Origin: JAYENK01 sp034722035
GTDB lineage: Bacteria; Patescibacteriota; Patescibacteriia; Patescibacteriales; UBA12075
NCBI GenBank assembly: GCA_034722035.1
Contig: JAYENK010000003.1
Coordinates: forward strand, 1 to 27,786
DNA length: 27,786 bases
Direction: 5' to 3'
Of the stretch, positions 7,645-14,672 are shown piece after piece. The notes under the pieces were generated by a model. That model saw nothing but the letters and a program-made list of their open reading frames with translations. It did no database searches and was not told where the DNA came from. Numbering within the stretch: position 1 is the stretch's first letter; each line of letters opens with the position of its first letter. The position numbers and the translations under genes are program-made.

Positions 7645-8154
7645 ATGATTTTAACCGGCACAAAAATTACCGAGGAAATAGAAAAAGGCAACATTATAAT
7701 TGAGCCTTTTTCTTCAGAGCAAATTAACCCGAATAGCTACAATTATCGGCTTGGTTCAACAATCAAAGTTTTTGATAAATTTGATGGTACTAAAAGTATT
7801 TTTAAAGAAATTGAAATACCGGAAGATGGTTATGTTTTAGAGCCAAGAAAGATGTATCTTGCTACTACAAAGGAAATTATTGGAAGTTCAAAGTATGCTA
7901 TGTCTTTAATAGGAAGAAGTTCAATGGGACGTTATGGTCTTTTTTTGCAAATATCAGCTAATCTCGGTCATACTACGTCAAAGCACCAATGGACTCTTGA
8001 AATTATTGCCGCTTTATCTATTAAACTTTATCCAGGTATGATAATAGGACAAGTTTCATTTTGGAAAAATTATGGTGATTTTGAAAATTATAATGGCAAA
8101 TACGGTTTTTTAAATCATCCGCAAGAATCTTTTGTGCCAACAGATAAAATATGA
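7645..8154 (+). CDS. dCTP deaminase/dUTPase-fold protein, copy 1
   Basis: 169 residues with the Dcd fold: NPNSYNYRLG (28-37), GRSSMGRYGL (90-99) and LYPGMIIGQVSFW (128-140). Aligned from memory on E. coli Dcd, Arg96 matches Arg115, Ala105 matches Ala124 and Glu119 (WTLE) matches the catalytic Glu138. The spacings are identical (9 and 23 residues). The loop that should read AHRIDPGW is instead ANLGHTTS, so the conserved Asp and Gly are missing. It overlaps copy 2 by ATGA and is probably translationally coupled to it. It may act on a modified nucleotide, bind without turnover, or form a mixed trimer with copy 2. Confidence 0.75.
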   Translation: MILTGTKITEEIEKGNIIIEPFSSEQINPNSYNYRLGSTIKVFDKFDGTKSIFKEIEIPEDGYVLEPRKMYLATTKEIIGSSKYAMSLIGRSSMGRYGLFLQISANLGHTTSKHQWTLEIIAALSIKLYPGMIIGQVSFWKNYGDFENYNGKYGFLNHPQESFVPTDKI

Positions 8155-8687
8155 TATTAACAGGGAAAAAAATAATTGAAGAAGTGAATAGCAAAAAAAT
8201 TGTTATAACACCTTTTAATGAAGAGCATGTAACCACAAATTCATATGATCTGTTTTTAGGTGATACAATAGTTCGTTACAAGTCTGATATAATTGATCCA
8301 AAATGTAAAGCATCATATGAAGAATTTGCTATCCCAAAAGAAGGTTATACTTTGCAAGCCGGAGATTTTGTTTTGGGTCATTCAAGAGAAGAAATTGGCA
8401 GTGATTACTATGTGCCGATAATTCATGGAAAATCAGGCACAGCAAGGATGGGATTATTCGTACATGTTACCGCTGATTTGATTGATATTGGTTCTCATGG
8501 GGTGTCTACTTTTCAGCTATATTCTACTTTGCCAGTTAATATTTATCCAAATATGCCGATTGCTCAGGTTAGTTTTTGGGTTCCTTTGGGCGATATTGTC
8601 TTGTATAAAGGCAAATATCAGCATAGTAAGGGACCAAGACCTTCTATGACATACAAGGATTTTAAATACGACATATTTAAAAAATAG
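8151..8687 (+). CDS. dCTP deaminase/dUTPase-fold protein, copy 2 (catalytic Glu replaced)
   Basis: 178 residues, clearly a paralogue of the preceding gene: both begin MILTG and carry the same NSY...LG and PxxxxxQVSFW blocks. The active-site strip is HGKSGTARMGL (92-102), with Arg99 matching E. coli Dcd Arg115. ADLIDIG (108-114) retains the Asp and Gly lost in copy 1. The catalytic Glu position is Gln122 (STFQL), so deamination by this chain alone is not expected. The C-terminal ~30 residues are basic. It is the last gene of the operon, followed by the hairpin at 8712-8741. Confidence 0.75.
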   Translation: MILTGKKIIEEVNSKKIVITPFNEEHVTTNSYDLFLGDTIVRYKSDIIDPKCKASYEEFAIPKEGYTLQAGDFVLGHSREEIGSDYYVPIIHGKSGTARMGLFVHVTADLIDIGSHGVSTFQLYSTLPVNIYPNMPIAQVSFWVPLGDIVLYKGKYQHSKGPRPSMTYKDFKYDIFKK

Positions 8688-8711
8688 ATATTACGATAAA
8701 TTCAGTCTTTG

Positions 8712-8741
8712 CCCTACAGCTATTGACAATAGGGTTTTTTT
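8712..8741 (+). terminator. Compact terminator ending the five-gene operon
   Basis: CCCTA (8712-8716) pairs with TAGGG (8730-8734) and is followed by seven T residues. The stem is short. The loop contains the -35 box of the next promoter, so terminator and promoter are nested. Confidence 0.5.
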
Positions 8742-8749
8742 GTTATAAT
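8723..8749 (+). promoter_or_regulatory. Extended -10 promoter of the LysRS-like gene
   Basis: TTGACA at 8723-8728 and TATAAT at 8744-8749 with a tight 15-base spacer, helped by an extended -10 (TGT before TATAAT). The leader to the ATG at 8820 is about 65 bases. It lies inside the upstream terminator. Confidence 0.6.
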
Positions 8750-8807
8750 CTGTTATGAAGTTTAAAAAGCTCTTTATAAAAATAAATTTATAATATTAAA
8801 ATACGAT

Positions 8808-8816
8808 GGAGGTGAT
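8808..8816 (+). promoter_or_regulatory. Strong Shine-Dalgarno sequence
   Basis: GGAGGTGAT, nearly full complementarity to the 16S 3' end, with GGAGG ending 7 bases before the ATG at 8820. It fixes the start codon. I saw no comparable site before any other gene in this window. Confidence 0.8.
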
Positions 8817-8819
8817 GGC

Positions 8820-10265
8820 ATGTCAAGGAAAAGCGAAAAAAGGCGTATTTTGGCGCTTAAAAAAGATCTTTTGGCTTACCGAAGAGAGATGCCGAAAGAT
8901 ATTGTCATGATTGGTAATATTAATGATTTTTCAGAAAATGAAAAAATTAAAATTGCCGGCAGAATAGTTCTTGCGGATTGTAGTGGAAAAATCTCAAAAT
9001 TGGGATTGTTTGATAATATTGGTGATCAGGAAGTTATTATACTTGAAAACATTTCGGATAATGGAGAAAAAATTCAGGCATACCTTGTAAAAAATAAGCA
9101 TAATATTGAATATATGAACCAATATATTCATTATGGTGATATTGTTATGTTGGATGGTTACAAATTCAAAATTGAGGGAAAGTTTGCTTTTTTAGCTGAT
9201 GACATAACTCTTTTTTCCAAGGCAATCGGCGATATTTATGACAAAAATATTAATTTTAAGAAACGTTCGAATGTATATTCGTATCGTTATATTGAGATGA
9301 TACGTGATGTTGAAAAAGTGAAATTATTCCAGAGTTGTTCAAAAGTTATTCAAATCATAAGACAATTTTTGTATAACAGAGGATATAATGAAACTTGCAT
9401 GTCGCTTCTTCAGGAATCCTTTGAAGCTGGATTTGCAAATCCCTTTGTTACTCATGTTGTTGAGTATGATCGGGATATGTATCTCAGATTAACTGCTGAG
9501 TTATTATTCAGGAAATTAATGGTTGCTGGATTTTCAAGCGTATTTGAAATCAGCAAATCATTTCGCAATCAAAACACGGCAGGCAATATGATACCGGAAT
9601 TTACAATTTTCGAACTGTATAAATCATATTCCTCACGTGATGAAATGGAATTATTGGTTAAAGCAATAGTATGCAAAATATTGGATGGATTGTATTGTGA
9701 ATTAAGTATCCCTATTGATGACGGTTTTATTGATTGTTCCGGATACTGGGAAGTTTTTGATTTCAGAGATGAAGTAAAAAGTTTAACAGGCATGGAATAC
9801 AATGAACAGTTGTCAGTTGGTGAGTTAGCCAAATTTTTGGATAAGGCAGGAATAAAGCGACCAAATGCAATAAACAAATACACAGTTGCAACTGCCCTTT
9901 ATAAAAATATTGTTTCGTTGATTGAGGGACCGGCTTTTTTACGAAATTTACCAGCTGCACAATCTCCATTGTTTAAGCTGAATGAAGACGGATCAACGGT
10001 TGACGAGACGCTTCTTGTTATAAAAGGAAGCCTTATTGCTGATATCGTAAATGCTGAAAGAGACCCTGAAATTATGAGAAAGCGTTTTGAGGAACAAGCA
10101 ACTTATCAGGCAAGGGAGGCATATATAGTTAATGAAGATATTCTGCAAGCCATGAAGTTTGGATTGCCTCCTTGTCGAGGTATTGGTATGGGCATTGAGA
10201 GACTCTTTATGTTTTTGTTAAACAAGAAAAGCATTAGAGAAGTTCAAATATTCCCGGTATTTTAG
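8820..10265 (+). CDS. Class II lysyl-tRNA-synthetase paralogue with altered active site
   Basis: 481 residues with the whole LysRS architecture: an N-terminal OB-fold-like anticodon domain (about 40-135) and a class II catalytic core ending in motif 3 GIGMGIER (454-461) and the SIREVQIFP tail. Aligned from memory with E. coli LysRS, Glu227 (=E240), Arg249 (=R262), Glu265 (=E278) and Tyr267 (=Y280) are kept. The motif 2 loop differs: E264 is Gln251, R269 is Asn256, H270 is Met257 and N271 is Ile258. The lysine-pocket residues N424 and E428 are Asp408 and Ala412. It probably activates something other than lysine, or serves as a drug-insensitive or dedicated ligase. EpmA-type relatives lack the anticodon domain, unlike this one. 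It has its own promoter, Shine-Dalgarno and terminator beside the putative biosynthetic operon. Confidence 0.8.
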   Translation: MSRKSEKRRILALKKDLLAYRREMPKDIVMIGNINDFSENEKIKIAGRIVLADCSGKISKLGLFDNIGDQEVIILENISDNGEKIQAYLVKNKHNIEYMNQYIHYGDIVMLDGYKFKIEGKFAFLADDITLFSKAIGDIYDKNINFKKRSNVYSYRYIEMIRDVEKVKLFQSCSKVIQIIRQFLYNRGYNETCMSLLQESFEAGFANPFVTHVVEYDRDMYLRLTAELLFRKLMVAGFSSVFEISKSFRNQNTAGNMIPEFTIFELYKSYSSRDEMELLVKAIVCKILDGLYCELSIPIDDGFIDCSGYWEVFDFRDEVKSLTGMEYNEQLSVGELAKFLDKAGIKRPNAINKYTVATALYKNIVSLIEGPAFLRNLPAAQSPLFKLNEDGSTVDETLLVIKGSLIADIVNAERDPEIMRKRFEEQATYQAREAYIVNEDILQAMKFGLPPCRGIGMGIERLFMFLLNKKSIREVQIFPVF

Positions 10266-10280
10266 AACTTTAAAAGTAAA

Positions 10281-10314
10281 GAGCCATTCTTACGAAAAGA
10301 ATGGCTCGTTTTTT
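10281..10314 (+). terminator. Strong intrinsic terminator after the LysRS-like gene
   Basis: A perfect 11-bp stem, GAGCCATTCTT with AAGAATGGCTC, a 5-base loop ACGAA and the tail GTTTTTT. On the other strand the stem is followed by TTTACTTTT, so it may serve both directions. Confidence 0.9.
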
Positions 10315-10328
10315 ATGGGATTATAGAT

Positions 10329-10487
10329 TTATTCCCGATATGTCAGATATCCACCGGTTTTGCTTTCATCGATAGCGTGGTAGATGATATCTCTCATATC
10401 ATTTGCTTTTTCATGAATTAAAGAACGTTCATGTGATCTCAGTACAACTTTGACCAGCATATTTTTCTGCCCGAGTTCAATTTGCGA
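10329..10487 (-). pseudogene. C-terminal fragment, possibly a PheRS-type FDX-ACB anticodon-binding domain
   Basis: The minus strand is open from a TAA at 10488-10490 down to a TAA at 10329-10331. It encodes about 52 residues including LVKVVLRSHERSLIHEKAND. From the only ATG (10460) the product would be 43 residues. The hydrophobic strand, R-x-x-x-R-(S/T)-L, acidic helix and final strand resemble the end of the ferredoxin-fold anticodon-binding domain of phenylalanyl-tRNA synthetases. It has no upstream domain and no ribosome-binding site. It starts abruptly where the protease promoter begins, so it is read as a truncated gene. The domain assignment is tentative. Confidence 0.4.
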
Positions 10488-10511
10488 TTAATAACCTGTT
10501 CATGTTATAAT
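10482..10511 (+). promoter_or_regulatory. Leaderless promoter of the subtilisin-like gene
   Basis: TTGCGA at 10482-10487, an 18-base spacer and an extended -10 (TGT plus TATAAT at 10506-10511). The predicted RNA start falls within a few bases of the ATG at 10521, supporting that start over the TTG at 10482. Confidence 0.6.
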
Positions 10512-10520
10512 TATAATATT

Positions 10521-12593
10521 ATGAACAAAAAAATAGGCTATATTTTGCGAAAAATAATTACTATAAAATTATTGGTTTTTGTCAATATTTTTTTTGTTTT
10601 TCCTTTTAGTGCGACTGCTCTAATCCCGTCTGATACCTATTTTAGCAATCAATGGTACCTAAAAAAAATCCAAGCACCCAGTGCCTGGGATATTAATTAT
10701 TCCAGTCAAGAAATTGTAATTGCAGTTATCGATAGTGGTGTTCAGATAGATCATCCTGATCTTAAAGATAATATTTGGCGTAATAATGGAGAAATACTTG
10801 GTAATAACATTGATGATGACCAAAACGGCTATATTGACGATGTGAACGGTTGGGATTTTGTTAATAATTTACCCGATTCCGAATCTAAATTTAACGAATA
10901 TACTGAAAATGGAATTTTGCATGGCACGATTGTGGCCGGTGTAATAGCGGCCGCCGGAAATAATGGGGTTGGAATTACCGGTTTGACCTGGAACGCTCAA
11001 TTAATGAGCCTAAAAGCTTTGAACGATAAAGGAGAAGGGGATACACGCGATATAATTCGAGCGATTGATTATGCCACTAACAATGGCGCTGATATTATTA
11101 ATTTAAGTTTTGTCGGCTATGGTTACAGTCAAAGCTTAAATGATGCTATTCGTCGGGCATACAATTCCGGAATAATTATTGTCGCGGCCGCCGGCAACGA
11201 GCAAGGGGACAGCAGTGGTCTTAATACAGACGAAATTCCCCTCTACCCAGCCTGCCATGATGGTAATTTTGGCGAAAATATGGTGATTGGCGTTAGTGCG
11301 ACCGACGCTTTGGATCAAAAGACAGATTTTTCCGGTTATGGGGGCGAGTGCATTGACATTTCCGCTCCGGGGGTAAGTTTTTTTAGCACTACTGTCTATG
11401 CGCCCGAGCGTAGTACAGAAAATAATATTTATAATAAGTATTACGATGGATATTGGTCGGGAACATCAATGGCTACTCCGATTATAAGCGGGTCTATTGC
11501 TTTAATTGCCGCCACCAATCCCAGCTTAAGCCGAGAAGAAATCATTTCATTTTTGCTTGATTCAAGTGACAATATCAATCGTCTAAATCCGAATTACATT
11601 AATCAACTCGGCGCGGGTCGAGTAAATTTATACAAAGCCCTAACAGATGCAAAACAGGCGCTTGATAGTAAAAAAACTAGATTATTAATTGGGCCTTATT
11701 CAGAAAATAACAGTACAGTGCAAATAGTAAACAAAAAAGGAGAAAAAGAATTCGAATTTTTGGCTTATGGCAAAAACTTTAAAGGTAGAGCAAATATTGC
11801 CAGTGGCGACGTTGACGGCGACGGTATTGATGAAATAATAACCGGCGCCGGACCTAATGGCGGCCCACAAGTAAGAATTTTTAATAATAAAGGAATATTA
11901 CAAGGTCAATTTTTTGCTTATAGTCCATTTTTCCGTGGTGGGGTGGAAATTGCCTGTGCTGATATTGATGGCGACGGTATTGATGAAATAATAACCGGCG
12001 CCGGCAAAGGTGGTGGGCCGCATGTTCGAATATTTAACAACCACGCTCAGCTTAAAGGACAATTTTTCGCGTATAACAAAAATTTCCGTGGCGGGCTTCA
12101 TGTAAGCGGCGGCGACGTGGACGGCGACGGTGTCGACGAAATAATCACTGGCGCCGGCAAGGGCGGCGGGCCGCAAGTAAGAATTTTTGATGCTAAAGGA
12201 AATGTTGAGGGGCAGTTTTTTGCATACAATAAAAATTTCCGGGGCGGAGTCAAGGTAAGCGTTGCGCAAATATCACGCGGTTCCGGGAATAAGGTTAATA
12301 TTATAACTGCGCCCGGCCCCGGAGGGGGTCCGCATATTATTGTTTTTGATAATTATTCCCGTATTGTCTCACAATTTTTTGCCTACAGTATCAATATGAA
12401 CAGCGGCGTTCAAATCGCTGCCGCGGATATTGATTACGACGGTTTGGATGAAATAATCACAGGAGCTGGTCCGGGTGGAGCGGCTCATGTCCGCATTTTT
12501 GAAAATGGTGGTACTCTACTCAATTCTTTTTATGCTTACGAAGAAGACTTTAAAGGCGGAGTTAGCGTCGGAGCAATTAGTGTACAAAAATAA
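10521..12593 (+). CDS. Secreted subtilisin-family (S8) protease with FG-GAP-like C-terminal repeats
   Basis: 690 residues from the ATG at 10521. A signal peptide (basic start, hydrophobic 11-30, FSATA cleavage region near 33) leads to an S8 domain at about 40-385. Its triad is Asp71 (VIDSGVQIDHPDL), His134 (HGTIVAG) and Ser316 (SGTSMATP), with oxyanion Asn226 (AAAGNE). No propeptide is apparent. From about residue 400 there are five ~50-55-residue repeats of the FG-GAP/integrin-alpha type. Each centres on (G/A)D(V/I)DGDG(I/V)DEIITGAG, then GGPxVRIF and a QFFAY strand; the DxDxDG loops suggest calcium binding. Repeat 4 has lost the acidic loop. A secreted or surface-bound protease with a propeller-like adhesion domain is likely. 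No sortase or membrane anchor is seen at the C-terminus. It precedes the glycan genes by 19 bases. Confidence 0.9.
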   Translation: MNKKIGYILRKIITIKLLVFVNIFFVFPFSATALIPSDTYFSNQWYLKKIQAPSAWDINYSSQEIVIAVIDSGVQIDHPDLKDNIWRNNGEILGNNIDDDQNGYIDDVNGWDFVNNLPDSESKFNEYTENGILHGTIVAGVIAAAGNNGVGITGLTWNAQLMSLKALNDKGEGDTRDIIRAIDYATNNGADIINLSFVGYGYSQSLNDAIRRAYNSGIIIVAAAGNEQGDSSGLNTDEIPLYPACHDGNFGENMVIGVSATDALDQKTDFSGYGGECIDISAPGVSFFSTTVYAPERSTENNIYNKYYDGYWSGTSMATPIISGSIALIAATNPSLSREEIISFLLDSSDNINRLNPNYINQLGAGRVNLYKALTDAKQALDSKKTRLLIGPYSENNSTVQIVNKKGEKEFEFLAYGKNFKGRANIASGDVDGDGIDEIITGAGPNGGPQVRIFNNKGILQGQFFAYSPFFRGGVEIACADIDGDGIDEIITGAGKGGGPHVRIFNNHAQLKGQFFAYNKNFRGGLHVSGGDVDGDGVDEIITGAGKGGGPQVRIFDAKGNVEGQFFAYNKNFRGGVKVSVAQISRGSGNKVNIITAPGPGGGPHIIVFDNYSRIVSQFFAYSINMNSGVQIAAADIDYDGLDEIITGAGPGGAAHVRIFENGGTLLNSFYAYEEDFKGGVSVGAISVQK
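11817..12004 (+). repeat. Nearly identical DNA copies within the FG-GAP repeat region
   Basis: The same 35 bases, encoding the GDGIDEIITGAG loop, occur at 11817-11851 and again at 11970-12004. A diverged copy lies near 12120-12155. Identity at the DNA level, including third positions, points to recent duplication or gene conversion between blades. Confidence 0.75.
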
Positions 12594-12612
12594 CTAAAAA
12601 TAATCATACAAT

Positions 12613-13650
12613 ATGCCAAATAAAAAAATAATTTTTGATAAAAAAAACGTTTTAGTAACAGGCGGAGCTGGTTTTATTGGCTCGCATCTATGTGATGAGA
12701 TGGTAAAAGATTCGAAAGTAATCTGTTTGGATAATTTTATTTCCGGAGACGAAAAAAATATCGATCACTTATTGGCCGAACCCAACTTTGAGTTTATTAA
12801 ACACGATATTAGCAAACCGATTGATCTCGAGGCGCAGCCGGAACTGGCAAAATTTAAAATTAAATTTCAAGGAATTCAGGAAATATATCATTTTGCCTGT
12901 CCCATGTCGCCAAAAGATTTCGAAAAAAATAAAATTGAAATATTATTGGCTAACTCTCATGGCACAGTCAATGCTCTGGAATTGGCTGTGAAATATGACG
13001 CCAAATTTATTCATGCTTCTTCATCGGTCATATATGGACAAGAAAGCGGTGAAGAGCAGTCTGTAACAGAAAATTATTTTGGTAAAATTAACCTGGATTC
13101 TGCCACTGCTTGCTATGATGAAGGCAAACGTTTTGCTGAATCACTGGTCAGCACCTATCAACAAAAATATAAATTAGACGCCAGAATCGCGCGTTTGTTT
13201 CGAGTGTATGGTCCGCGTATGAAATTTAATGACGGACAGATGATCCCGGATTTTATCAATAATGCTTTGGACAATAAAGATTTGGAGATTTTTGGCAACA
13301 AGGATTTTACTTCTTCTTTTTGTTATATTAGTGATTGCGTGGATGCAATAATAAAACTAAGTCAATCCGACTATACCCAGGCCGTAAATATTGGCTCTGA
13401 TGTTAAAGTGAATTTAACCACTCTTGCTAAAAAAATAATTGTCATCACAGAGGCAGAATCAAATATAAAATATTCTGACAGACTTATTTTTATGCGTCCC
13501 TTGCTCATACCAAACATTGATAAAGCCAAACAAGAATTTGCCTGGATGCCGGTAATTTCTTTGGACAAAGGTTTACGCACTACTGTGTATGAACTGCAGG
13601 CAAATAAAGGTCTGAAAAATGTTCAATATGCGATTAATGAGAAGCAATAA
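12613..13650 (+). CDS. Extended SDR nucleotide-sugar enzyme, UDP-glucuronate decarboxylase-like
   Basis: 345 residues with the NAD-binding GGAGFIG loop (17-23), Asp40 after strand 2, the catalytic serine region HASSSVIYG (134-142) and the YxxxK pair Tyr168/Lys172 in ACYDEGKRFAE. The blocks YHFACPMSP (92-100) and ACYDEGKR are the signature of UDP-glucuronate decarboxylases (UXS), which make UDP-xylose from UDP-glucuronate. The middle and C-terminus are more diverged than typical UXS, so another UDP-sugar decarboxylase or epimerase is possible. It heads a run of glycan genes with 3-5-base gaps or overlaps, fitting supply of a sugar donor to the following glycosyltransferases. Cytoplasmic. Confidence 0.75.
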   Translation: MPNKKIIFDKKNVLVTGGAGFIGSHLCDEMVKDSKVICLDNFISGDEKNIDHLLAEPNFEFIKHDISKPIDLEAQPELAKFKIKFQGIQEIYHFACPMSPKDFEKNKIEILLANSHGTVNALELAVKYDAKFIHASSSVIYGQESGEEQSVTENYFGKINLDSATACYDEGKRFAESLVSTYQQKYKLDARIARLFRVYGPRMKFNDGQMIPDFINNALDNKDLEIFGNKDFTSSFCYISDCVDAIIKLSQSDYTQAVNIGSDVKVNLTTLAKKIIVITEAESNIKYSDRLIFMRPLLIPNIDKAKQEFAWMPVISLDKGLRTTVYELQANKGLKNVQYAINEKQ

Positions 13651-13655
13651 AATTT

Positions 13656-14345
13656 ATGGCTAAAAAAATATTTTGTATAATCCCGGCATATAATGAAGAA
13701 AACAATATCGCCGCTGTAATAGAATCGGTCAAAAGTTTTATTGATGAGATAATCATAGTGGATGACGGCTCTTTTGACAACACAGTGCGAATTGCCCAAA
13801 AGAAATCGACTGCAGTTATCAAGCATTTGATTAATCGAGGGCAAGGTGCTGCCCTAATGACAGGAAATATTTACGCTCTAGAGAACGAGGCTGATGTCAT
13901 TGTGCATTTTGATGCTGACGGTCAATTTCGCGCCAAAGATATTCCCAAAATAATCAAGCCAATATTAAGTGGTGAAGCTGAGGCCGTTTTTGGATCACGT
14001 TTTTTAAGTAAAAAATCAAATATCCCCGCCTTTAAACGTTTTATAATTATGCCGCTAGCGCGTGCGGTTAATTATATTATTTTGGGAATTAAGTTAAGTG
14101 ATCCGCAAGCGGGATTTCGCGCCATAAATTCACGCATAGCCGCTGAGCTAAACATCACTAATGACGGCGCGGCTCATTGCAGTGAAATTATGCACAAAGT
14201 ATCAGAAATTACAGATAAAATTAGGGAAGTGCCGATAGTGGTGAATTATAACAATTTTGGCCAGGGCATATTTAGCGGCCGAGGCAGGGGAAGCGGTGGA
14301 CTTCGAGTGCTAAAAGATCTGATTTTTCAAAAAATAATAAGTTAG
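13656..14345 (+). CDS. GT2 glycosyltransferase, dolichol/undecaprenyl-phosphate mannose synthase-like
   Basis: 229 residues of GT-A fold: IIPAYNEENNI (8-18), the nucleotide aspartates in IVDDGSFDNT (34-43) and the metal motif DADGQ (86-90). DPQAGFRA around 152-159 is typical of DPM1/DPG synthase-like enzymes that charge a lipid phosphate carrier with a sugar. There are no C-terminal transmembrane helices, as in single-domain DPM1. The next gene encodes a DUF2304 membrane protein 3 bases downstream. That pairing is common and suggests a membrane partner for the soluble transferase. Confidence 0.85.
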   Translation: MAKKIFCIIPAYNEENNIAAVIESVKSFIDEIIIVDDGSFDNTVRIAQKKSTAVIKHLINRGQGAALMTGNIYALENEADVIVHFDADGQFRAKDIPKIIKPILSGEAEAVFGSRFLSKKSNIPAFKRFIIMPLARAVNYIILGIKLSDPQAGFRAINSRIAAELNITNDGAAHCSEIMHKVSEITDKIREVPIVVNYNNFGQGIFSGRGRGSGGLRVLKDLIFQKIIS

Positions 14346-14348
14346 TTT

Positions 14349-14672
14349 ATGCAACAAACCCTTGCTTTGATAATTATTGCCGGTTTTCTCATGAGAATAT
14401 TCCGGCAAAAACAAAAAAAATCTATTTCAAACAAAGAATTTATTTTTTGGCTTATTTTTTGGCTTTTAGCCGGCTTAGCCATTTTATTTATTAAGCAAAT
14501 TGACTATTTTGTCAGCTTATTCGGCTTTGGCGGGCAGGGGATAGACGCGCTTCTTTATTTAGCTGTAATATTTTTATTTTATACAGTTTTTAAACTACGC
14601 GTTCACATCGAAAAACAAGATAAAAACATTACTAAAATAGTGAGAGAAATAAGTTTGAAAAAAAATGGTTAA
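14349..14672 (+). CDS. DUF2304 small membrane protein
   Basis: 107 residues with three hydrophobic segments (about 3-14, 30-47 and 65-83) and a basic, charged C-terminal tail. The FWLIFWL and LYLAVIFLFYTVFKLRVHIEKQD blocks match DUF2304, a family usually encoded beside polyprenyl-phosphate glycosyltransferases. Probably the membrane anchor or flippase-associated partner of the GT2. Its end overlaps the next ORF by 8 bases. Confidence 0.75.
   Translation: MQQTLALIIIAGFLMRIFRQKQKKSISNKEFIFWLIFWLLAGLAILFIKQIDYFVSLFGFGGQGIDALLYLAVIFLFYTVFKLRVHIEKQDKNITKIVREISLKKNG

Noticed and set aside
4478..8687. Calling the operon a microcin C cluster outright
   Set aside because: No MccB-like adenylating enzyme, precursor peptide, exporter or acetyltransferase domain is present; only functional parallels can be claimed.
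7645..8687. Annotating the two Dcd-fold genes as dCTP deaminase (dcd)
   Set aside because: One lacks the conserved Asp/Gly loop and the other the catalytic Glu, so standard activity is doubtful for either alone.
11898..12269. A 123-codon open frame on the minus strand within the protease gene
   Set aside because: It is the antisense of the FG-GAP repeats, whose repeated composition keeps the opposite frame open; it shows no protein-like features of its own.
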